A program made the translations under genes and the position numbers. From the NCBI RefSeq assembly GCF_006352025.1, contig NZ_CP040936.1:4342001-4406000 (forward strand): a stretch of 64,000 nucleotides of DNA. Reading direction: 5' to 3'. Positions 32,095 through 41,503 of this stretch are shown one piece after another; position 1 is the stretch's first letter, and each line of letters begins with the position of its first letter. The notes beneath the pieces were generated by a model. That model did not search any database. It saw only the letters and a program-made list of their open reading frames with translations, and was not told the origin of the DNA. Source of the DNA: Hymenobacter sp. DG01. Lineage in GTDB: Bacteria > Bacteroidota > Bacteroidia > Cytophagales > Hymenobacteraceae.

Positions 32095-32126
32095 TTAGAT
32101 AATCAGGTAACAATTCCCTAGCTTTG
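32095..32126 (+). promoter_or_regulatory. Promoter of the rplC (S10-cluster) operon
   Basis: TTAG (32095-32098, one mismatch to TTTG), 20-base spacer, perfect TAGCTTTG (32119-32126). Confidence 0.8.
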
Positions 32127-32138
32127 CACTCCATTTCC

Positions 32139-32174
32139 GAAAACGCCACTTGGGCGTTTTCAAGTGTGTCTTTT
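32139..32174 (+). promoter_or_regulatory. Attenuator-like hairpin in the rplC leader
   Basis: GAAAACGCC (32139-32147) pairs perfectly with GGCGTTTTC (32153-32161) over a 5-base loop; TCTTTTTC follows shortly. It begins a few bases after the predicted transcription start, 30 bases before the rplC ATG. In Escherichia coli the S10 leader is controlled by L4; rplD is the second gene here. The link is inference. Confidence 0.6.
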
Positions 32175-32191
32175 TCTAAAACCCCAATCGA

Positions 32192-32812
32192 ATGCCTGGC
32201 ATCATCGGTAAAAAAATCGGTATGACAAGCCTCTTCACTCCGGACGGGAAGAACATCCCTGTTACGCTCATTGAAGCGGGTCCGTGCGTAGTGACGCAGG
32301 TTAAGACCATCGAAACGGACGGCTATACGGCCATCCAGCTCGGCTACGGCGAAAAGAAGGCGAAGAATACCACCAAAGCACTGGCTGGTCACTTCGCTAA
32401 AGCCGGAACCACTCCCAAGAAAAAACTCGTTGAGTTCCGCACTGACGAGGCCAGCTCCTTCACGGCTGGTTCCACTATCGATGCTACCTTGTTTGAAGAA
32501 GGTGAGTTCGTTGATGTGGTAGGCACCTCAAAAGGCAAAGGTTTCCAGGGCGTTGTAAAGCGCTACAACTTTGCTGGTGTAGGTGGTCAAACGCACGGCC
32601 AGCACAACCGCGGCCGTCACCCCGGTTCTATCGGTGCCTGCTCTTGGCCCTCTCGCGTGTTCAAAGGCATGCGCATGGGTGGCCGTATGGGCAACGACCG
32701 GGTGAAAGTGCAGAACCTGAAGGTGATGCGCATTGTAGCCGACAAAAACCTCATCGTGGTGAGCGGCTCGGTTCCCGGTGCCAAGAACTCTTTCGTGGTC
32801 CTGGAAAAATAA
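32192..32812 (+). CDS. rplC: 50S ribosomal protein L3
   Basis: 206 residues. It opens [26 protein letters not shown] and carries the peptidyl-transferase-proximal loop ([20 protein letters not shown]). It leads the large ribosomal operon in this genome because rpsJ is separate. Confidence 0.98.
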   Translation: MPGIIGKKIGMTSLFTPDGKNIPVTLIEAGPCVVTQVKTIETDGYTAIQLGYGEKKAKNTTKALAGHFAKAGTTPKKKLVEFRTDEASSFTAGSTIDATLFEEGEFVDVVGTSKGKGFQGVVKRYNFAGVGGQTHGQHNRGRHPGSIGACSWPSRVFKGMRMGGRMGNDRVKVQNLKVMRIVADKNLIVVSGSVPGAKNSFVVLEK

Positions 32813-32821
32813 GCTAGCAAG

Positions 32822-33460
32822 ATGGAACTGTCAGTAATTAACATCAAAGGCGAGGACACCGGCCGTAAGGTTACCCTGTCCGACGCCATCTTCGGCCTCG
32901 AGCCGAATGAGCACGTGATGTACCTCGACGTGAAGCAGTACTTGGCTAACCAGCGCCAAGGCACGCACAAGTCGAAGCAGCGTAACGAAGTACACGGCAC
33001 TACTAAAAAGCTGAAAAAGCAAAAAGGTACTGGTGGCGCCCGTGCTGGCTCCATGAAGTCAGGTGTATTCGTAGGTGGCGGCCGTATTTTCGGTCCCCAG
33101 CCCCGTGACTATGGCTTCAAGCTGAACAAGAAAACCAAGCGTCTGGCCCGCCTGTCGGCTCTTTCTAGCCTGGCTAAAGACGGCAAGGTAGCCGTAGTGG
33201 AAAACATCACGCTGTCGGCTCCTAAAACCAAGGAGTTTGCTGCCATCCTAGCTGATCTGAAGCTGAACAATGGCCGCAAGACCCTGCTGGTAACTGGCTC
33301 GGTTGACAAGAATGTGGTGCTGTCGGCCCGCAACATTCAGCGAGTGAGCGTGGCTACCCCCGTAGCCCTGAACACCCACGACCTGCTGAACACCGACACC
33401 CTGTTGCTGTCGGAAGATGGGTTGAGCGCACTGGAACAACTCTATACCACTGCTGAGTAA
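32822..33460 (+). CDS. rplD: 50S ribosomal protein L4
   Basis: 212 residues. It lines the nascent-peptide tunnel with its extended loop (TKKLKKQKGTGGARAGS) and is the classical autoregulator of the S10 operon elsewhere. Its stop shares one base with the rplW ATG (TAATG). Confidence 0.97.
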   Translation: MELSVINIKGEDTGRKVTLSDAIFGLEPNEHVMYLDVKQYLANQRQGTHKSKQRNEVHGTTKKLKKQKGTGGARAGSMKSGVFVGGGRIFGPQPRDYGFKLNKKTKRLARLSALSSLAKDGKVAVVENITLSAPKTKEFAAILADLKLNNGRKTLLVTGSVDKNVVLSARNIQRVSVATPVALNTHDLLNTDTLLLSEDGLSALEQLYTTAE

Positions 33461-33747
33461 TGAGCATCCTGAAGAAACCCATCGTAACTGAAAAGGCTAC
33501 GGGTCTGAACGAGAAAAGCCAGTACGCTTTCGAAGTGGCTATCGACGCCAACAAGGTTCAGATCAAAAAAGAGATTGAGCAACTGTACGGAGTGACGGTA
33601 ACGGGCATCAGCACCATCCGCACCATCGGCAAGGTGAAATCGAAATTCACGAAAGGCGGTGCCGTTTCTGGCCGTCGCCCTCATGGCAAAAAAGCCATCG
33701 TGACCGTGAAAGAAGGCGACGTTATCGACTTCTACAGCGGCCTGTAA
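33460..33747 (+). CDS. rplW: 50S ribosomal protein L23
   Basis: 95 residues. It sits at the tunnel exit and docks SRP and trigger factor. KKPIVTEKATGLNEKSQYAFEV and the extended loop KVKSKFTKGGAVSGRRPHGKKA are typical. Confidence 0.97.
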   Translation: MSILKKPIVTEKATGLNEKSQYAFEVAIDANKVQIKKEIEQLYGVTVTGISTIRTIGKVKSKFTKGGAVSGRRPHGKKAIVTVKEGDVIDFYSGL

Positions 33748-33786
33748 GCCTGCTTCCCGCCAAGATTTTTTTCCTAAGCAAGAGTA

Positions 33787-34614
33787 ATGGCACTCAAAAA
33801 ACTAAGACCAACATCACCGGGTCAGCGCTTCCGCATCGCCCCGGCCTTCGACGAGATTACCGCGTCGACGCCGGAGAAGTCGCTGTTGGCACCCCTCAAA
33901 AACTCCGGTGGCCGTAACAATTCGGGCAAAATGTCCAACCGCTACATCGGCGGTGGTCACAAAGCCAAATACCGTATCATCGACTTCAAGCGTGACAAGG
34001 CCACGGTGCCCGCTACGGTGAAGACGATTGAGTACGACCCCAACCGCACCGCCCGTATTGCCCTGCTGCAGTACGCCGATGGTGAGAAACGCTACATCAT
34101 TGCTCCCGCCGGCTTGGCCGTGGGTGCTACCGTTGTATCGGGTTCGGGCGTAGCTCCGGAAGTAGGCAATGCCCTGCCCCTGCGCGAAATTCCGCTGGGT
34201 ACCATCGTACACAACATCGAGCTGATGCCCGGTGGTGGTGCTGCTATGGCCCGCTCGGCTGGTACTTACGCCCAGTTGGTAGCCCGCGAAGACAAGTACG
34301 CCACCCTGAAACTGCCTTCCGGCGAAATGCGCATGGTACTGGTTACCTGCATGGCTACGGTAGGCACCGTTTCTAATGGCGACCACATGAACGTACGTCT
34401 CGGCAAGGCTGGTCGTAACCGGTGGTTGGGTCGTCGTCCGCGCGTACGTGGTGTGGCTATGAACCCTGTCGATCACCCCATGGGTGGTGGTGAAGGTAAG
34501 TCGTCGGGTGGTCACCCGCGCAGCCGTAACGGTATCTTCTCGAAAGGCCAGAAGACCCGTAACAAGAACAAGTATTCCGAGAACCTGATCGTAAGCCGGA
34601 AAGGCAAGAAATAA
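33787..34614 (+). CDS. rplB: 50S ribosomal protein L2
   Basis: 275 residues. It helps form the peptidyl-transferase centre and subunit bridge. The near-catalytic histidine region [20 protein letters not shown] is intact. The N-terminus [14 protein letters not shown] is normal. Confidence 0.98.
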   Translation: MALKKLRPTSPGQRFRIAPAFDEITASTPEKSLLAPLKNSGGRNNSGKMSNRYIGGGHKAKYRIIDFKRDKATVPATVKTIEYDPNRTARIALLQYADGEKRYIIAPAGLAVGATVVSGSGVAPEVGNALPLREIPLGTIVHNIELMPGGGAAMARSAGTYAQLVAREDKYATLKLPSGEMRMVLVTCMATVGTVSNGDHMNVRLGKAGRNRWLGRRPRVRGVAMNPVDHPMGGGEGKSSGGHPRSRNGIFSKGQKTRNKNKYSENLIVSRKGKK

Positions 34615-34617
34615 GCA

Positions 34618-34896
34618 ATGGCACGTTCACTAAAAAAAGGGCCGTACATTGACTTCCGGCTCGAGAAGAAAGTATCGGCAATGGACGAATCCGGCAAAAA
34701 ATCGGTGGTGAAGACCTGGTCGCGCCGCTCGATGATTTCGCCTGATTTCGTTGGCCACACCTTCGCCGTGCACAACGGCAATAAGTTCATCCCGGTGTAT
34801 GTAACGGAGAACATGGTAGGACACAAACTCGGCGAGTTTGCCCCGACCCGTAACTTCCGTGGCCACATCGCCAAGAAAGATAAAGGCAAGCGCTAA
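34618..34896 (+). CDS. rpsS: 30S ribosomal protein S19
   Basis: 92 residues in the 30S head. [18 protein letters not shown] and [27 protein letters not shown] (in pieces) are the family signature. Three bases separate it from rplB. Confidence 0.98.
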   Translation: MARSLKKGPYIDFRLEKKVSAMDESGKKSVVKTWSRRSMISPDFVGHTFAVHNGNKFIPVYVTENMVGHKLGEFAPTRNFRGHIAKKDKGKR

Positions 34897-34897
34897 G

Positions 34898-35380
34898 ATG
34901 GAAGCAGTAGCTAAACTCCGTAACGTGCCCACCTCGCCGCGCAAAATGCGCTTGGTGGCCAACCTGGTGCGCGGTCAGAAAGTAACCCGTGCCCTCGGCC
35001 TGCTGAAATTCGAGGCTAACTCAGGTGCTGCCCGTGTTGAAAAGCTGCTCCTGTCGGCCCTGGCTAACTGGCAGCAGAAAAATGAGGACGAGCGTATCGA
35101 AGATGCCAACCTCTATATCAAAGAGATTTTCGTGGACGAAGGCCGCCAGCTGAAGCGTCTGCGCCCCGCCCCCCAGGGTCGTGGCCACCGTATTCGCAAG
35201 CGTAGCAACCACGTAACGCTGGTTATTGACAGTAAAGTAGAGCCCCTCGGCAGCAAAGCTGCTGCTAAACAGGCTGCTGAAACTAAACCAGCTGCTACGG
35301 TTGTTGACGAGGCTCCCAAGAAAATTCGTCGCAGCTCGGCTAAGAAATCCAACGAAACCACGGCAGAAGCCACCGCATAA
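34898..35380 (+). CDS. rplV: 50S ribosomal protein L22
   Basis: 160 residues from the ATG at 34898; an earlier in-frame start would overlap rpsS. The core ([17 protein letters not shown] and [16 protein letters not shown]) ends near residue 112. A 40-50-residue Ala/Lys/Glu/Thr-rich tail follows, not present in the 110-residue Escherichia coli protein. L22 lines the nascent-chain tunnel, so the tail should lie near the tunnel exit surface. Confidence 0.97.
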   Translation: MEAVAKLRNVPTSPRKMRLVANLVRGQKVTRALGLLKFEANSGAARVEKLLLSALANWQQKNEDERIEDANLYIKEIFVDEGRQLKRLRPAPQGRGHRIRKRSNHVTLVIDSKVEPLGSKAAAKQAAETKPAATVVDEAPKKIRRSSAKKSNETTAEATA

Positions 35381-35385
35381 GCACT

Positions 35386-36258
35386 ATGGGACAGAAAGTA
35401 AATCCGGTTGGCTTCCGTCTGGGCGTCATCAAAGGATGGGACTCGAACTGGTACGGCGGCAAGGACTTTGCCGACAAACTGGTTGAGGACGAAAAAATCC
35501 GCAAATACATCAACGCTCGTATCCCGAAAGGTGGCATCAGCCGCATCGTAATCGAGCGTACGCTGAAGCGCGTTACCATTACTATCAACACGGCTCGTCC
35601 GGGTGTTGTAATCGGTAAAGGTGGTGCTGAAGTTGACAAGATCAAGGACGAGCTGAAGCAGATTACTGGCAAAGACGTTCAGATCAACATCTTCGAGATT
35701 AAGCGTCCGGAACTCGACGCTAAGCTGGTAGGTGAGAGCATTGCTCAGCAGCTCCAGGCTCGTATCTCGTTCCGTCGCGCTATGAAAATGGCGATTCAGG
35801 CTGCGCTGCGTGTTGGTGCCGAAGGCATTAAGATCCAATGCGGTGGCCGTCTGGGCGGTGCTGAAATTGCTCGCTCGGAGCAATATAAAGAAGGCCGTAC
35901 TCCACTACACACCCTGCGTGCTGATATCGATTATGCTCTGTCGGAAGCTCAGACGGTGTATGGCAAAATTGGCATCAAAGTGTGGGTTATGCGTGGTGAG
36001 GTGTTCGGTAAGCCCGACCTCTCCCCGAACCAACAGCCTGCCGGTAGCCAAGGCGGCGAAAGCCGTGGCAACGACCGTGGCCCGCGCGGCGAGCGTGGTG
36101 ACCGGGGTGGTGACCGTGGCCCACGTCGTGACCGGAATGACCGAGGCGGCGAAGGCCGTGGCGGTGACAACCGGGGCGGCCAAGGTGGTGGACAGCGTCG
36201 CGGTGGCGGCCCTGGCCAAAACCGTGGCGGTCAGGGCGGTGGTGCTCCCCGTCGCTAG
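35386..36258 (+). CDS. rpsC: 30S ribosomal protein S3 with Gly/Arg-rich tail
   Basis: 290 residues. The KH domain ([20 protein letters not shown]) and C-terminal domain end near residue 210. S3 faces the mRNA entrance, where with S4 and S5 it acts in mRNA unwinding. From about residue 212 the tail is almost wholly Gly, Arg, Asp, Asn and Gln with RGG, DRGG and GPR units, about 75 residues longer than in Escherichia coli. S5 (40243-40848) carries a similar extension at its N-terminus. Confidence 0.97.
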   Translation: MGQKVNPVGFRLGVIKGWDSNWYGGKDFADKLVEDEKIRKYINARIPKGGISRIVIERTLKRVTITINTARPGVVIGKGGAEVDKIKDELKQITGKDVQINIFEIKRPELDAKLVGESIAQQLQARISFRRAMKMAIQAALRVGAEGIKIQCGGRLGGAEIARSEQYKEGRTPLHTLRADIDYALSEAQTVYGKIGIKVWVMRGEVFGKPDLSPNQQPAGSQGGESRGNDRGPRGERGDRGGDRGPRRDRNDRGGEGRGGDNRGGQGGGQRRGGGPGQNRGGQGGGAPRR

Positions 36259-36297
36259 CCTTTTTCTTTTCTCTCGAATTTCAATTCAAGATAACTC

Positions 36298-36720
36298 ATG
36301 TTACAACCGAAAAGGACCAAGTATCGCAAGATGCAAAAGGGTCGCGTGCATGGCTTAGCCCACCGCGGCAGCTCCATTGACTTCGGTTCGTTCGCTATCA
36401 AGTCGCTGGAACAAGCATGGATTACGGCTCGCCAGATTGAGGCTGCTCGTATTGCCATGACCCGCGCCATGAAACGCGAAGGTCAAGTATGGATCCGCAT
36501 TTTCCCGGATAAGCCTATCACTAAGAAGCCCGCTGAGGTTCGTATGGGTAAGGGTAAAGGTTCGCCCGAGTATTGGGTGGCCGTAGTGAAGCCCGGCACT
36601 ATCCTGTTCGAATCCGACGGTGTTTCGCTGGAAGTGGCGCAGGAGTCGCTGCGTCTGGCTGCTCAGAAGCTGCCGGTACGTACCTCGTTTGTTGTTCGTC
36701 GCGACTATCAAGAAGCTTAA
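36298..36720 (+). CDS. rplP: 50S ribosomal protein L16
   Basis: 140 residues. [24 protein letters not shown] and the loop [19 protein letters not shown] near the A-site tRNA elbow are present. Normal length. Confidence 0.98.
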   Translation: MLQPKRTKYRKMQKGRVHGLAHRGSSIDFGSFAIKSLEQAWITARQIEAARIAMTRAMKREGQVWIRIFPDKPITKKPAEVRMGKGKGSPEYWVAVVKPGTILFESDGVSLEVAQESLRLAAQKLPVRTSFVVRRDYQEA

Positions 36721-36725
36721 GCAAG

Positions 36726-36938
36726 ATGAAGAACACCGAAATCCGCGCCCTCTCCCTGGAGGACCTCAAAAATCAAATCAAGACGGAGCAGACTAATGGC
36801 CAGACCCTGCGCTTTGCGCATGCCATCTCGCCCTTGGAAAACCCGATCCGTTTGAAGCAAGCCCGCAAAAATGTCGCCCGTCTGCTGACCGAGTTGAAGC
36901 GTCGCGAGAACGAGCAGGCAACTAACTCTGCTAACTAA
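36726..36938 (+). CDS. rpmC: 50S ribosomal protein L29
   Basis: 70 residues from the ATG at 36726; the longer open frame from 36573 lies inside rplP. It is a two-helix protein at the tunnel exit ([38 protein letters not shown]). Confidence 0.96.
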   Translation: MKNTEIRALSLEDLKNQIKTEQTNGQTLRFAHAISPLENPIRLKQARKNVARLLTELKRRENEQATNSAN

Positions 36939-36940
36939 CG

Positions 36941-37231
36941 ATGGCAAGCAACGAAGAACAGCAGGCAACCACCGCTACTGAGCGGAACCTGCGCAAAGAA
37001 ATCATCGGGCGTGTTTCCTCTTCCAAGATGGACAAATCCATCACGGTAGTAGTGGAAAGCAAAATGAAGCACCCCATCTACGGCAAGTTCGTTACCAAGT
37101 CGACCAAATTCATGGCTCACGACGAGAACAACGAATGTGGCGAAGGGGATACGGTCCGCATCATGTCGACTCGCCCCCTGAGCAAGAACAAACGCTGGAG
37201 ACTGGTAGAAATCGTAGAACGCGCCAAGTAA
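36941..37231 (+). CDS. rpsQ: 30S ribosomal protein S17
   Basis: 96 residues, about 10 longer than in Escherichia coli because of a polar N-terminal stretch. The OB-fold signature [22 protein letters not shown] and [15 protein letters not shown] fits S17, a primary 16S rRNA binder. Confidence 0.97.
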   Translation: MASNEEQQATTATERNLRKEIIGRVSSSKMDKSITVVVESKMKHPIYGKFVTKSTKFMAHDENNECGEGDTVRIMSTRPLSKNKRWRLVEIVERAK

Positions 37232-37232
37232 G

Positions 37233-37601
37233 ATGATACAGCAAGAATCCCGTCTGACCGTCGCTGATAATAGCGGCGCCAAAGAAGTTCTCTGCATTCG
37301 TGTCCTCGGTGGCACGGGCAAGAAATACGCCAGTGTAGGCGACAAGATTGTAGTAGCAATCAAGTCGGCTCTGCCCTCCGGTAACGCCAAGAAAGGTGCC
37401 GTATCGAAAGCCGTAGTAGTTCGGACGAAAAAGGAAATCCGTCGTAAAGACGGTTCCTATATCCGTTTCGACGATAACGCAGCGGTACTGCTCAACAATA
37501 ACGACGAGCCCCGCGGTACTCGCATCTTCGGCCCCGTGGCCCGCGAACTGCGCGAAAAGCAGTTCATGAAGATTGTTTCGCTGGCTCCTGAAGTTCTCTA
37601 A
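37233..37601 (+). CDS. rplN: 50S ribosomal protein L14
   Basis: 122 residues, standard. [26 protein letters not shown] begins it. It lies at the subunit interface. One base separates it from the rpsQ stop. Confidence 0.98.
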   Translation: MIQQESRLTVADNSGAKEVLCIRVLGGTGKKYASVGDKIVVAIKSALPSGNAKKGAVSKAVVVRTKKEIRRKDGSYIRFDDNAAVLLNNNDEPRGTRIFGPVARELREKQFMKIVSLAPEVL

Positions 37602-37604
37602 GCA

Positions 37605-37868
37605 ATGGCAACGAAAACGAAAGCAACGCCCGCGAAACTGCACGTAAAAACCGGCGACACCGTTCTGGTGATTTCCGGTGACGAGAAAGGCAAAACCGGT
37701 GTAATTAAATCGGTGAACCGTTCTACGCAGCGTGTTATCGTGGAAGGCCTAAACCTGGCGACCAAGCACAACAAACCCAGTGCGAAGAACCCCCAGGGCG
37801 GCATCACCAAGATCGAGGCACCGATTCACGTGAGCAACGTGAAGCGCGTTGAATCGACCAACGCCTAA
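37605..37868 (+). CDS. rplX: 50S ribosomal protein L24
   Basis: 87 residues, on the short side (about 100-105 in many bacteria). The KOW motif [20 protein letters not shown] is complete. It starts 23S rRNA assembly. Confidence 0.96.
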   Translation: MATKTKATPAKLHVKTGDTVLVISGDEKGKTGVIKSVNRSTQRVIVEGLNLATKHNKPSAKNPQGGITKIEAPIHVSNVKRVESTNA

Positions 37869-37882
37869 ACCGCTCTACGACC

Positions 37883-38443
37883 ATGGCTCGACTAAAAGAT
37901 AAATATCAAAAAGAAGTAGTACCCGCGCTCCAGGAGAAATTCCAGTTCAAGAGCATCATGCAGGTACCGCGCATAACCAAGATCTGCATCAACCGCGGCA
38001 TTGGATCAGCAGTAGCTGACAAGAAGCTGGTGGACAATGGTGTTGACGAGCTGACGACCATTACTGGTCAGAAAGCCGTTGCTACTATTGCTAAACGGTC
38101 GGTATCGAACTTTAAGCTGCGTGAAGGCATGCCTATCGGGGCCCGCGTTACTCTGCGCGGCAACCAGATGTACGAATTCCTTGACCGTCTGCTGACCGTG
38201 GCTCTGCCCCGAGTTCGTGACTTCAAAGGCATTAACGATAAAGGCTTCGATGGCCGCGGTAACTACACCCTGGGCATTAAGGAGCAAATTATCTTCCCGG
38301 AAATTTCGATTGACAAAATCAAGTCGATTGCCGGTATGGATATTACCTTCGTAACGACGGCTGAGAATGATGAGCAGAGCTACGAGCTGCTGCGCGCCTT
38401 CGGAATGCCGTTCGCTAACGCCAAGAAACAGAACAATGGCTAA
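37883..38443 (+). CDS. rplE: 50S ribosomal protein L5
   Basis: 186 residues. It holds 5S rRNA and contacts the P-site t[37 protein letters not shown] and [12 protein letters not shown] are typical. The last eight bases overlap rpsN. Confidence 0.98.
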   Translation: MARLKDKYQKEVVPALQEKFQFKSIMQVPRITKICINRGIGSAVADKKLVDNGVDELTTITGQKAVATIAKRSVSNFKLREGMPIGARVTLRGNQMYEFLDRLLTVALPRVRDFKGINDKGFDGRGNYTLGIKEQIIFPEISIDKIKSIAGMDITFVTTAENDEQSYELLRAFGMPFANAKKQNNG

Positions 38444-38705
38444 GGAATCAATGAAAGCACGGGAGCGGAAGCGTATTGCTACCGTAGCCCGTTACGCTGA
38501 GAAGCGCAAGGCTCTGAAAGAGGCTGGCGACTACGAAGCTCTGGACAAGCTGCCCCGCAATGCTTCACCTGTGCGTCTGCACAACCGTGATAAGATTGAC
38601 GGTCGTCCTCGTGGTTACATGCGTAAGTTTGGCATTAGCCGCGTACGCTTCCGTGAGATGGCTCTCGCCGGCAAAATTCCTGGCGTAACCAAATCCAGCT
38701 GGTAG
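38436..38705 (+). CDS. rpsN: 30S ribosomal protein S14 (zinc-free type)
   Basis: 89 residues; the start overlaps the rplE stop by eight bases. It has the long form with no CxxC pairs, so it does not bind zinc. [30 protein letters not shown] (in pieces) is the conserved end. It is the last gene before a 197-base break holding a hairpin and promoter. Confidence 0.97.
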   Translation: MAKESMKARERKRIATVARYAEKRKALKEAGDYEALDKLPRNASPVRLHNRDKIDGRPRGYMRKFGISRVRFREMALAGKIPGVTKSSW

Positions 38706-38817
38706 TACTACTATTTTTGCCTAACCAGATTTTTCTGTAAGGCATTGTTACTTGGCAGGTTGCCGAAAGAAACCATCAGCCGAGCCCTTCAAAGGCCGAG
38801 TTGAGTAGTCTTAACCG

Positions 38818-38854
38818 AAAATTTCGTCGCCTCTTTCCGTGGCGGCGAAATTTT
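38818..38854 (+). terminator. Hairpin before rpsH
   Basis: AAAATTTCGTCGCC (38818-38831) pairs with GGCGGCGAAATTTT (38841-38854), 14 pairs with one G-U, ending in TTTT. It sits directly before a -7 box and looks like the end of the rplC-rpsN transcript. Confidence 0.65.
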
Positions 38855-38864
38855 CATATCTTTG
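38834..38864 (+). promoter_or_regulatory. Internal promoter for rpsH onward
   Basis: TTTC (38834-38837, one mismatch), 19-base spacer, perfect TATCTTTG (38857-38864). The -33 box lies in the loop of the preceding hairpin. Confidence 0.7.
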
Positions 38865-38902
38865 CGGCTCCCTAAAAATGGGTGCTTCATTTTCATAATC
38901 AA

Positions 38903-39301
38903 ATGAACACAGATCCGATTGCCGACTACCTCACCCGGGTGCGCAATGCCATTAAGGCTAACCACCGGGTAGTAGAAATCCCGGCCAGCAACATCAAAAA
39001 GGAGATTACGAAAGTGCTCTACAAAAAGGGCTACATTCAGAGCTACCGATTTGATGACGCCGCTGTACAGGGCACGATCAAAATCGCGCTGAAGTACAAC
39101 CCGGCTACCAAGAAACCCGCCATTACGAAACTGGAGCGCATCAGCACCCCGGGTCTGCGTCAGTATGCTCACGTGGAAAATCTGCCGCGCGTACTGAGCG
39201 GTTTGGGTATTGCAATCCTGTCGACGTCGAAAGGCGTAATGACCGAGAAAGAGGCGAAAGCCGAGAACGTGGGCGGCGAAGTGCTGTGCTACGTCTACTA
39301 A
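38903..39301 (+). CDS. rpsH: 30S ribosomal protein S8
   Basis: 132 residues from the ATG at 38903 (an upstream frame lies in the leader). NTDPIADYLTRVRNAIKANH and STSKGVMTEKEAKAENVGGEVLCYVY fit S8, the spc-operon repressor in other bacteria. It begins a separately promoted segment here. Confidence 0.97.
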   Translation: MNTDPIADYLTRVRNAIKANHRVVEIPASNIKKEITKVLYKKGYIQSYRFDDAAVQGTIKIALKYNPATKKPAITKLERISTPGLRQYAHVENLPRVLSGLGIAILSTSKGVMTEKEAKAENVGGEVLCYVY

Positions 39302-39321
39302 TCTGAAAGGAAAACGAGACT

Positions 39322-39876
39322 ATGTCACGCATTGGTAAACTGCCCATCAGCCTGCCCACTAACGTGCAGGTTGAAGTGAGCAACGAAAACACGGTTACCG
39401 TGAAGGGCCCTAAGGGTACCCTGACCGTTCCGGTTGACCGCGACATTACCGTAGCTACCGAAGACGGCCAGCTGGTAGTGACCCGTCCTACCGAGCAGAA
39501 GCGTCATAAAGCTATGCACGGCCTCTATCGTTCATTGCTGAATAACGCCGTTAATGGTGTTAGCAACGGGCTGGAAGAAAAGCTGGAGCTAGTAGGTGTA
39601 GGTTACAAGGCCTCTATGTCGGGTACTACGCTGGAACTGTCGCTGGGTTACTCGCACAACATCTTCCTGGCTCTGCCGAAGGAGGTGACGGCTACGGCTG
39701 TAACGGAAAAGGGTAAGAACCCCATCGTTACGCTGACCAGCATTGATAAGCAACTGCTGGGCCAGGTAGCCGCTAAGATTCGCTCGTTGCGCAAGGTTGA
39801 GCCCTACAAAGGCAAAGGCGTGCGCTTCGTGGGTGAGCAGATTCGTCGTAAGGCTGGTAAAACAGCTTCGAAATAA
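39322..39876 (+). CDS. rplF: 50S ribosomal protein L6
   Basis: 184 residues with the duplicated domain of the family; the end YKGKGVRFVGEQIRRKAGKT is the signature. An AAAGGA sequence lies upstream of the ATG. Confidence 0.98.
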   Translation: MSRIGKLPISLPTNVQVEVSNENTVTVKGPKGTLTVPVDRDITVATEDGQLVVTRPTEQKRHKAMHGLYRSLLNNAVNGVSNGLEEKLELVGVGYKASMSGTTLELSLGYSHNIFLALPKEVTATAVTEKGKNPIVTLTSIDKQLLGQVAAKIRSLRKVEPYKGKGVRFVGEQIRRKAGKTASK

Positions 39877-39885
39877 CATCACACC

Positions 39886-40236
39886 ATGGCTTTCGATAAA
39901 GCAACTAGAAGAAAACGGATCCAGCGCATCATCCGCACCAAGGTCGCTGGCACGTCCGAGCGTCCGCGTCTGTCGGTCTTTCGTAGCAACACGGGCATTT
40001 ACGCCCAGATTATTGATGACACGAATGGTCACACGCTGGCGTCTGCTTCCTCGAAGCACGTTTCGGTGGAAGGGGGTAACGGAGTAGCCCTCGCTGCCGC
40101 AGTCGGCAAAGAAATTGCCGCCCGTGCTCAGGCAAAAGGAATTTCGAAAGTGGTATTTGACCGTTCCGGTTACCTCTACCACGGCCGCGTAAAATCATTG
40201 GCAGAAGGAGCCCGCGAAGGCGGCCTCAATTTCTAA
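39886..40236 (+). CDS. rplR: 50S ribosomal protein L18
   Basis: 116 residues. It binds 5S rRNA with L5. [20 protein letters not shown] and [28 protein letters not shown] (in pieces) are conserved. Confidence 0.98.
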   Translation: MAFDKATRRKRIQRIIRTKVAGTSERPRLSVFRSNTGIYAQIIDDTNGHTLASASSKHVSVEGGNGVALAAAVGKEIAARAQAKGISKVVFDRSGYLYHGRVKSLAEGAREGGLNF

Positions 40237-40242
40237 ATCATC

Positions 40243-40848
40243 ATGGCAGAATTTAACACCGGCAACCGTGGTGGTGGCAATGACCGTGGCGGCAACGACC
40301 GTCGGGGTGGTGGCAATGACCGTCGCGGCAATGACCGTAACAACGAGCAGCAGTCCCGTACTGGCGACTCTGATCTGAAAGAAAAAGTGGTTGCCATCAA
40401 CCGCGTAGCTAAAGTAGTGAAGGGCGGTCGTCGCTTCAGCTTCTCGGCTATTGTGGTAGTAGGTGACGGTAACGGCACGGTAGGCTACGGCCTCGGTAAA
40501 GCCAACGAAGTAACCGACGCCATTGCCAAAGGCATTGACGATGCGAAGAAAAACCTGGTGAAGGTGCCGCTGTACAAGCATACGGTTCCTCACGTTATGG
40601 AAGGTAAGTACTCGGGCGGTTTCGTATTGGTTCAGCCGGCTGCTGCTGGTACGGGTGTAATTGCGGGCGGTGCTATGCGTGCCGTATTCGAAAGCGCTGG
40701 TATCAAAGACGTACTGGCTAAGTCGAAAGGCTCGTCGAACCCTCATAACGTAGTAAAAGCTACTTTCGACGCACTGCTGAAGATGCGTGACCCGATGCAA
40801 ATCGCGCAGGCTCGCGGCATTACTCTCTCCCAAGTATTTAACGGCTAA
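40243..40848 (+). CDS. rpsE: 30S ribosomal protein S5 with Gly/Arg/Asn-rich N-terminus
   Basis: 201 residues. The core begins near residue 43 ([21 protein letters not shown]), equal to the Escherichia coli N-terminus. About 40 residues before it are RG, NDRGG and NDRR repeats, very like the S3 tail. S5 touches S3 and S4 at the mRNA entrance and has helicase-like and fidelity roles. Length is about 35 residues above usual. Confidence 0.97.
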   Translation: MAEFNTGNRGGGNDRGGNDRRGGGNDRRGNDRNNEQQSRTGDSDLKEKVVAINRVAKVVKGGRRFSFSAIVVVGDGNGTVGYGLGKANEVTDAIAKGIDDAKKNLVKVPLYKHTVPHVMEGKYSGGFVLVQPAAAGTGVIAGGAMRAVFESAGIKDVLAKSKGSSNPHNVVKATFDALLKMRDPMQIAQARGITLSQVFNG

Positions 40849-40854
40849 GAGCAG

Positions 40855-41034
40855 ATGGCGCAGATCCAAATCAAACTCGTTAAGAGCGTTATCGACCGCC
40901 CCGAGCGGCAGAAGCGCACTGTGCAGGCCTTGGGCCTCGGCAAAATCGGTAGCACCAAGGCGGTAGAAAATACGCCCCAGGTAGCTGGCATGATTAACGC
41001 CGTAAAGCACTTGTTGGAAGTAACCGAACTCTAG
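40855..41034 (+). CDS. rpmD: 50S ribosomal protein L30
   Basis: A 59-residue protein translated from an ATG six bases after the rpsE stop to a TAG. The ferredoxin-like signature IKLVKSVIDRPERQKRTVQA and LGLGKIGSTKAVENTP is typical, as is its place between rpsE and rplO. Confidence 0.95.
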   Translation: MAQIQIKLVKSVIDRPERQKRTVQALGLGKIGSTKAVENTPQVAGMINAVKHLLEVTEL

Positions 41035-41047
41035 GAATCTCCCGAAA

Positions 41048-41491
41048 ATGAATCTCAGCAATCTCCAACCTGCCGCTGGCTCTACGCGCAACGAAAAGCG
41101 CATTGGTCGTGGTACAGGTTCCGGCCGTGGCGGCACGTCAACGCGCGGTCATAAAGGTGCCAAGTCCCGTTCGGGTTACTCCAAGAAGTCGGGCTTTGAA
41201 GGCGGTCAGATGCCTCTGCAGCGCCGGGTACCGAAATTCGGTTTCAAGAACATCAACCGTGTTGAATACAAAGCCGTCAACCTTGATGTGCTGGCTGCTC
41301 TCACGGAAAATGGCACCACTACCTTGGATGCCACGTTCTTTGTAACTGCTGGCTTGGCTTCTAAAAACGCCAAAATTAAAGTTCTGGGTCGTGGTGAAAT
41401 CACCAAGGCACTTGAAGTACATGCCCATGCTTTCTCTAAGTCAGCTGTTGAAGCTATCGAGAAAGCTGGTGGCAAAGCTGTGACGCTGTAA
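41048..41491 (+). CDS. rplO: 50S ribosomal protein L15
   Basis: 147 residues. The Gly/Arg-rich N-terminus (KRIGRGTGSGRGGTSTRGHKG) that threads into 23S rRNA and the globular end are both present. Confidence 0.97.
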   Translation: MNLSNLQPAAGSTRNEKRIGRGTGSGRGGTSTRGHKGAKSRSGYSKKSGFEGGQMPLQRRVPKFGFKNINRVEYKAVNLDVLAALTENGTTTLDATFFVTAGLASKNAKIKVLGRGEITKALEVHAHAFSKSAVEAIEKAGGKAVTL

Positions 41492-41503
41492 GCCTGACTG
41501 GCA

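Larger units (their letters stand above)
31892..32191 (+). other. Non-coding region holding the rplC promoter and leader
   Basis: No gene is supported here. The first 200 bases show nothing clear; the last 100 hold the promoter (32095-32126) and leader hairpin (32139-32161) listed separately. Confidence 0.6.

Noticed and set aside
36020..36258. S3 tail as a frameshift artefact
   Set aside because: The frame stays open with coherent RG/DRGG repeats, normal third-position use and a stop well placed before rplP; the S5 extension has the same style.
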